Below, piece after piece: positions 57,801 to 64,000 of a DNA stretch of 64,000 nucleotides. The notes below the pieces were generated by a model. The model did not search any database, was not told where the DNA came from, and saw nothing but the letters and a program-made list of their open reading frames with translations. Made by a program: the position numbers and the translations under genes. Within the stretch, counting starts at the first letter, position 1; each line of letters starts with the position of its first letter. The stretch is from Lanius collurio (taxonomy: Eukaryota > Chordata > Aves > Passeriformes > Laniidae), in assembly GCA_020086605.1 (NCBI GenBank), contig JACBWW010000017.1:2718706-2782705 (forward strand), given 5' to 3'.

Positions 57801-60800
57801 TGAGGACCTTTCCCTTTTCTGTAACATGCTTTTATATGCAGTGCTAGGTCCTGAGAGCTCTGCCATCCTCCCAGATGTGCTGTGGGAGAAGCTTCACTAA
57901 CCCTGGTCAGGGTCTCCACATGGCAGGTACAGGTGCCATAAGAATGCAAATCATAGACAATATTGATGGCTGAGTATGTATGGACATCTGTGAAGGAATT
58001 GAGACATAAATGGTATTTAGATATCCATTGTATTCCTAGGAACATTTTGTATTATGCATTAGTTCTGAAAGCTGTTAAGTGTTAACTATTGAATATTAAC
58101 AAAGTTTCTCCACAGGCAGACCAGGTCACTCCTCCAGAGATGCTGAGCAAAGAGCTGGAACTGGTGCCTTCCTATCCCTAACAGTTTTGTCAATCACACA
58201 AAAATCCCTTGGATTTCATGTAGTGTCAGAAAGGGCTTGAAGGCAGATATTTTATAAGTATGAGAATGTGCAGGACCCACAGATAGAAAGCAACCTGCTA
58301 TGCAGTTCTCAGTAAGTTGGCATAAAATAGGATTTATACTTGGACTGTAAACTAAATGGATACATTAACCACAAGATCCCTATAGGAAAAGGAAGTGGGC
58401 CATGACTCTTGTGTAGCCTGAGGGTCGTGGCAGCAGCTGCAGAGCAATTGTTCTTTGTGTCATGCAAAATGTTCATCTTGTCTTGTTTCCATGTGGGTCT
58501 CTACAGAGGGAGAAAGAATTTATTTTCTAATAATACTGAGGAATTTTCAAAGTAATTTTCAAAGGGTAAACACATGATGTTTCATATTAGGATATACTGT
58601 CAATGAAAAAAAAAAGTGGTCTGAAAGAACCTTCAAGTTTGTTTAACTCTATTTTGGAATAGTAGATCAGGGAAATGCCTTCTAAAATCAGGATGGTAAT
58701 GTTATGTCTCTAAATTAGTCTCAGTATCAAGGTTATAGGAAAGAAGTTCTATTTTTCATGTTGACTTTCTGAACTTAGAAAGCAAATTTGATAAACAGGT
58801 AACTAAAGTGAATTGCTGCAAATATATGGCATCTCCATGGGAAAAATATGGATTTTGCACAGGAAAGAGTTTAGTTTGAAATTTGGTGAGTTGATTTAAA
58901 GTTTTACTCTTTACTCTGATATCTTGAGGTAAGAGCCTTCAGCTTCTACTTCAACTTATACAAAAATGTGCATGTGCAGCACCAGTGTGTTTCTTGTGCT
59001 GGACATCACTTGTGCCTTCTCACAGCCCTTCAACATCTGTGTGCTCAGAGCATCTGCAGCATATTCCAGCCATCCTCTGTCTTGTGATGCAGGGTCCCTC
59101 TAAAATCAATTAAATAGGTCATGTGAAATACTTTGCAATATTTGCTGTTTGAGTTACATGCTTTTACTCTGTTGCACTGTTTTTTTTCTTTAATGAAAGG
59201 TGCTTTTACTTGAAAAACAATTTTTTCATTGGGAAGCTTTTTTTCTCAAAAACATGCTACACAACATCAGAAATGGACATGTTAAAAATTAATTTTCACT
59301 TACAATCACTTAAAGGGTAACCCATAATTCTCATAATACTCACTTGAACTTAATGTTTTCCTGTCTTCTAATGGACAGTAATTGAGAGGGATCCATCATC
59401 TAAATTATACTATAGTGCAGAGAATCACTTAGAAAAATGGTGCTATAAACTGGAATTTCTATGGTAAAAATCAATTCGTGGAAGCTGGTTAGTTTTAAGG
59501 GAAGATATTACCTGTCTGTTAGACTTACATGTAGCTTTATTATGTTTATATTTAATTTGCATATGGAATGTAAGTCTGTCGTTTTTCTAATGTGAATTAA
59601 AATGATGGCCTTCATACTAAATTTATTCTTTTGTGGAAACATGCTTCCATGAAAGTCTTCTTCTTCACTGACATAACTGGATACAGGTAGTAAGATTTTA
59701 AGGATGTCCTTACCATATCAATTACACTTTTTTTCCTGCTTGCTGAATTTCAGGAAGGGACCTTTCTGATTCACATTGAGTCTGTAATGTATTCCAGGTG
59801 ACTGCATTTACTAAAAGGAAAATTCTAGGAAGTAAAACCTGAGGTAAGAGCACTACTGCTCTTCCCTGCTGCACAAGGGGATCCTCTCTGGCTTGAATTC
59901 TTCTGTTGTAGCAGTTTGGTCCCTTTTTAGGGAAAGATCACCAAACTGACTGTGGAAAAATCCTGCAGGACCCCTGGAGGAAGCCCCTAACTCTTGGGTT
60001 GTCAGATGTTTGTATGTTTTTGGAAAGGGATCATTCTGTACCTGCCCAGTCCTTAGTCCTCCTCGTAATTCCTACCTAGGGTCTGGTGCCAAGGATATGT
60101 GGGCATCACCCTACCAACCTGCCTATTCCCCACTTCTAGAGGCACTTGTATGCCAAGGGCACTGCTTCCCCAAATCCAGCCTCCAAACTCTCCTTTTCCA
60201 GATATTTGGTGCATTCCTTCCAGCCATCATCCACGTCCAAAACCTTTGTTTCCCAAGTGGCTGAGAGGAAATCTGTGGAAAGACCCAGGGAGAAATGCAG
60301 TACTGAATCCCAGACCAATAATTTAAGTGGAAAATATTTCTGTATTCTCTTTCTAATCTCTTGCAAACTTCAAGGGCCAGTAGGGCTAGGTGAAAATTTA
60401 GCAAGATGTACTGGATGCCATATTTGAAAATTATTAAGAAAGTCATCATAAAAGACAGAAATGAGTCTCCTCTGACCAGACCTGACCTTGAAATTTCCTT
60501 CTCCCCTGACACATCAGTTTTTGCTGTCAATGGCTGTGAAGCATCTTTCTCTGAGAAAATGTGGCTGTTCATTTTGCCAATTGGTAAGGAAGACACAAAG
60601 CAGTTTTAAAAGCTGTCAGATTTTATTGACTTCTTCAGGTTAAAAAATACCCTTTGTTTTTCCAGTAACCACTAATATTTTAAAGCACTTTCATAAAAAT
60701 TGTCTGCTCTTCAGGGAAAGGGCTAGTTTTATATATCTTTATTGGAAAAAAACCCCAACAACATATCTCCCTAAATCCAGGAGCCTTGATATATGAGGGA

Positions 60801-61034
60801 TTTCCTTTTTCCTTTAAAGAAATCAGTACTACAACCTATATTTTTATTTTTTCCTCCTCCCAGATTTAGACAGAAGCAGCCTTATGGTGTCTGGTGCTAT
60901 TCTTCTTCTCACCACTTATGTATGCCTGCTCACAGACTATGATATCACAGCTTATTAATCACAGCAGGTTGGCTGTGAGTGAGATCAGAGTGTGGGCCAA
61001 TGCCAGTGCTCCTTCCCTCTGATCCATCAGGTGA
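54801..61034. other. Unique sequence, no gene; a conserved-looking block
   Basis: No exon or repeat family recognised. About 55440-55700 stands out: many TAAT/ATTA cores, an extended nuclear-receptor half-site ccaaggtca at 55603-55611, few simple repeats and isolated CpGs, a composition typical of developmental enhancers. Two imperfect 20-bp repeats (ctttgtac..ctgctaagtgt) lie at 57114-57132 and 57134-57153. The 157-codon minus-strand frame at 60123-60596 has no supporting motif. Confidence 0.42.
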
Positions 61035-61050
61035 TTTTTTTTTTTTTTTT
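61035..61050 (+). repeat. T16 homopolymer
   Basis: Sixteen T in a row. No retrotransposon body was recognised next to it, so it is listed only as a simple repeat. Confidence 0.95.
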
Positions 61051-64000
61051 CCCTTCTTAGTTTGGTCACAGAAGTGTATAAATAGGAACAGTATTCAATA
61101 TTTTATCCTCAGGCTAAATTTTAAGGTTTCACTGAGATCAGGTGGTTAAGATGGGCTGAGCATCTAAAGTAAGATTTGTCAAGCAGATAAGTGAGGTGAC
61201 AGTGCTAAAATACTGTGTAGCCAGGGAGGTTTTAAGGGCATGATAAGGGAGTTTATGCCAGCTTTTATAAAGAAATGTATAAAGAAATAAGGAGTCTTCA
61301 TTTGCTTTACATTCTCATGCAGGGGCCAACCTATTTTCTGTAGTTTTTGTTAGTGAGCCTCAGCAGGCAGTGAACTACAGCACTAACTGGTGTTCAGATC
61401 TGCTAGCAAGGTTACCTGGCTGCAGAGAGAAAAGCCAGATACTTACAAAGTCAGGCAAGGATTACCCTGAATGGATTATTTAGGTAATAAATAATCTGGG
61501 TTTTTTCTTTAACACTGTTCACCTTAATACTTACTATAGTTGGGAGCATAATCCCAAGGATAATTCTTGGTGCTTGAAGAAAATGAGTTGCCACTAAAGG
61601 ATGACAAAGAAGTTCTGGAAAAGAAAAGTTGCTGATTTAACTTGCATCTTTGTGTCCTTTTGCAAGTGGGGAAAAGAAGCCAGGCAGGTGATTGAATTCA
61701 TGCCCCTTTTCCAAATGGTTGTTAACCTCAGGTGGAGCATCTTGGCTGAATGGTCATTCAGCCTCTTCCAGGGGTAATTTGTCTGTTCTGACATGACAGA
61801 AGTGCTAGGACATTCCTTCGGTTTTCCAGGCATTCACTTAAAATTTACCTTCCTCTGAGCAAGTTCTGAACTGCAGGAAAGGACAGTCAGTGGTTAAGGA
61901 CTGAAGTGTAGCTGCCTCATTTCAAGGCAGATAAGGCACAGAGCAAGAGGAGCAAAGGAGTGAGATCTTGACAGCCTAGAGATCACAATGTGCAAGCAGC
62001 AATGTTTGAGATAACACAGAGAGGAACACTGCAGGTTTTTTTCACTTTTCTAATGACAGAGTGATTTATGGTGGGAGTACTTTATCACTGCCAGCAAGAG
62101 CTAAGATGATGTGTCATAAAGTACAGAAAAAATGACTTGGTTTGAAATTAAAAATTTTTTGCTCTCTGGGAATATCTGGTTGGTCCAGGCTACTATTTTC
62201 ACAGAGCAATAGACTACTGATTAACTGTGAGGGACTCCTGAATGAGCTTTTTGTTTTTACTTTGGTGGAGATAGCGTGGCAGCAGATGAGATGCAACGGA
62301 GTTGAGTAAGAGGGAACCCAAGTGTTACCCAGGGGCACAGAGGATTCGTGAATTGTGCATTTGTGAATAAACTGTTATAAAATCATCTAGCAACCTAGTT
62401 CTCAAAATAAATCCCTTTTATCCCTGTATCTCGATTACTGTGAGCTTTTCTGTTTGCTTTTCTACTTATTATGAGGGTTTTGCTTTCTTCTTGTGCATCA
62501 TGTTTCTTTGTTGCAGCCGCTATAAAAACCTTCCTTGCTTATCTTTCCAGCTTTTTTAGTCTTCAAAAAGCTCATTCTTTCCTGATTCAAAAAAATATTC
62601 AGGCTTTTCATTCAACCTTTTCACACCTCTGTCAGTACCAGTCTGCCTATTCTTGCCTATGATTTCTTCAGTTTCTTTTGAAGCCAGCCAAGTCCATTTC
62701 CCTATGCGTCCATAATTTTATTTTCTCTTCTCTGATATAAAGAATTCTGACCCATATCTCTCTATTCTTTGTGACTTAATCTCTTTTTTAATATCTATTT
62801 CTGATGTGAACCTTTCAGGGAGCTAGCTGACAAGCTTTAAGTAGAAGGTTAGAGATGCATAGCAGTGTTTATGTTAGCATAAAAAATAATTAGGTAGACT
62901 GGCCAGTCTTGCCAGTTCAAGCCTTTGATTGTGCATTATATTACTTCCTTTCACTCCATACTTGGTTTGCATGCTGTCTCAGATGCTAAGCACTTTAGGC
63001 AATCTAATTAAAAATGTTTGCACAGCACCTTACCCCAAATGCCACATAAGGTCAGCCTGGCCAATCAGCAGTACCAGTAGCTATCTCATGCCTCCAGAAT
63101 TTGGAACCACTCTTGCTTTCTCCATGTCAAATCTAGCTGCTCTGTGTTTACAGTGATTTAAATCAAAGTTAAATTTGGCCCAAATTTTAGAAAACATTCT
63201 TACTAAAGTATTGCAGGGTAGTCAATACTCTTATTGTTTCCTGCTGTGTCTTTATTTGCATGTTAATGGCAGATTATTGTTGACTTCTCCAGTGTACTTC
63301 CCCAGAGACTCTGTGCATGTTTTTATTGATTAGTTCCTCTTCATTTAACATTTAAATGGCTATTTTCAAATTGGTGCAAAATTATAATAGTGTGTTTGCT
63401 CAAGGCATTTAACTGTGGCATTAGCAGAGTCATCCAAGTCTGCTGATTATGCATGCTCAGTACAAAAGAGTTTCAGGACTGCAGTGTGGACCTGCAATTA
63501 AGTCTGAGTTACTCAAGCAGAAGAACCCCAGGCCAAAAGCACCCATAACCTTATTTATTTTCTTCAAATGTTAGTACAGGTGGAGTATGAAAGCAGAAAG
63601 TACGTTATTGTAAGAAGAATATAAATCTGAATTTATAGCCTTTAAATAAGTTCCTATTACTATTTCAGTTTATCTGTTGTATGTCCATCTTATCCATTAT
63701 CTAAGTTATCTCTTTCTGTTGTTGTAGAAATTCAACATTTTATTAGGTGATCATGCATGAACTTACTCCATGCAGTAGTGAAAACTTTTGCTGTGTGAAC
63801 ATTCATTGTAATGACTGGTTTTCAGCCTTAATAATATAGGCTGCAATCTCACCAAAATACATCTGGCCTCATGGATATCTAAGTAGAAGGAGCATAAAAG
63901 CAAAAGAATAAAAAATAATACTTTATTAATCTAACTTTAAGGTGGCAATTTGGGAGCATCTGTGGAATGTACTGGCCTTTCAAACTTGATTTCTTCACTG
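61051..64000. other. Unique AT-rich sequence, no gene seen
   Basis: Nothing recognised on either strand up to the window end. The sequence continues beyond the window without a visible boundary. Confidence 0.5.

Noticed and set aside
60459..60583. Exon-like 125-base segment ending in a good GTAAGG donor
   Set aside because: The acceptor side has no pyrimidine tract and the peptide is not recognisable; weaker than the listed candidates.
60123..60596. 157-codon minus-strand frame
   Set aside because: No known domain, no acceptor or donor in sensible positions; likely chance in a locally GC-richer patch.

Overview
The window looks like nuclear DNA of a bird: AT-rich, non-coding, with no recognisable housekeeping or conserved protein gene. 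The evidence for a bird is the repeat content. There are chicken-repeat-1 (CR1) LINE 3' ends in both orientations, old CR1 relics, and two solo-LTR-like insertions whose sequence resembles LTR families I know from neognath, especially passerine, genomes. The assignment rests on recognition, not on a search. The window reads as a gene desert or the interior of a very large intron. No tRNA, rRNA, CRISPR or operon-like structure was seen.

Layout. 1-5818 is unique sequence with one old antisense CR1 relic (about 1556-2030) and a possible minus-strand terminal exon (5257-5520). 5827-7119 is an antisense LTR-like element bounded by TG...CA and flanked by a shared direct repeat; it contains the only assembly gap (6186-6577), whose two edges carry the same 55 bases. 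7120-16500 is mostly featureless apart from a sense CR1 3' end (11120-11426) and two splice-bounded minus-strand segments (8531-8618 and 14051-14211). 16501-17366 holds a 25-bp duplication and two adjacent antisense CR1 fragments. 17367-45120 is a long quiet tract with two decayed foldback repeats (24271-24357, 27061-27118), a CTCF-like site, two possible plus-strand exons, a 42-base pyrimidine tract and a perfect 16-bp inverted repeat (42865-42905). 45125-45440 (antisense) and 50044-50117 (sense) are further CR1 pieces. 53055-54795 is the most striking object: a GC-rich 1.74-kb solo LTR on the minus strand with a perfect 5-bp target-site duplication, carrying two minisatellites (11 units of 38-45 bp and 8 units of 39-40 bp). 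The rest to 64000 is unique AT-rich sequence.

No set of genes working together can be shown. The best coding lead is a weak one: three minus-strand segments (14051-14211, 8531-8618, 5257-5520) have splice signals and compatible reading phases and could be the last exons of an unrecognised gene or non-coding transcript. The most solid results are the two LTR insertions, the minisatellite expansion inside one of them, and the probable assembly artefact inside the other.
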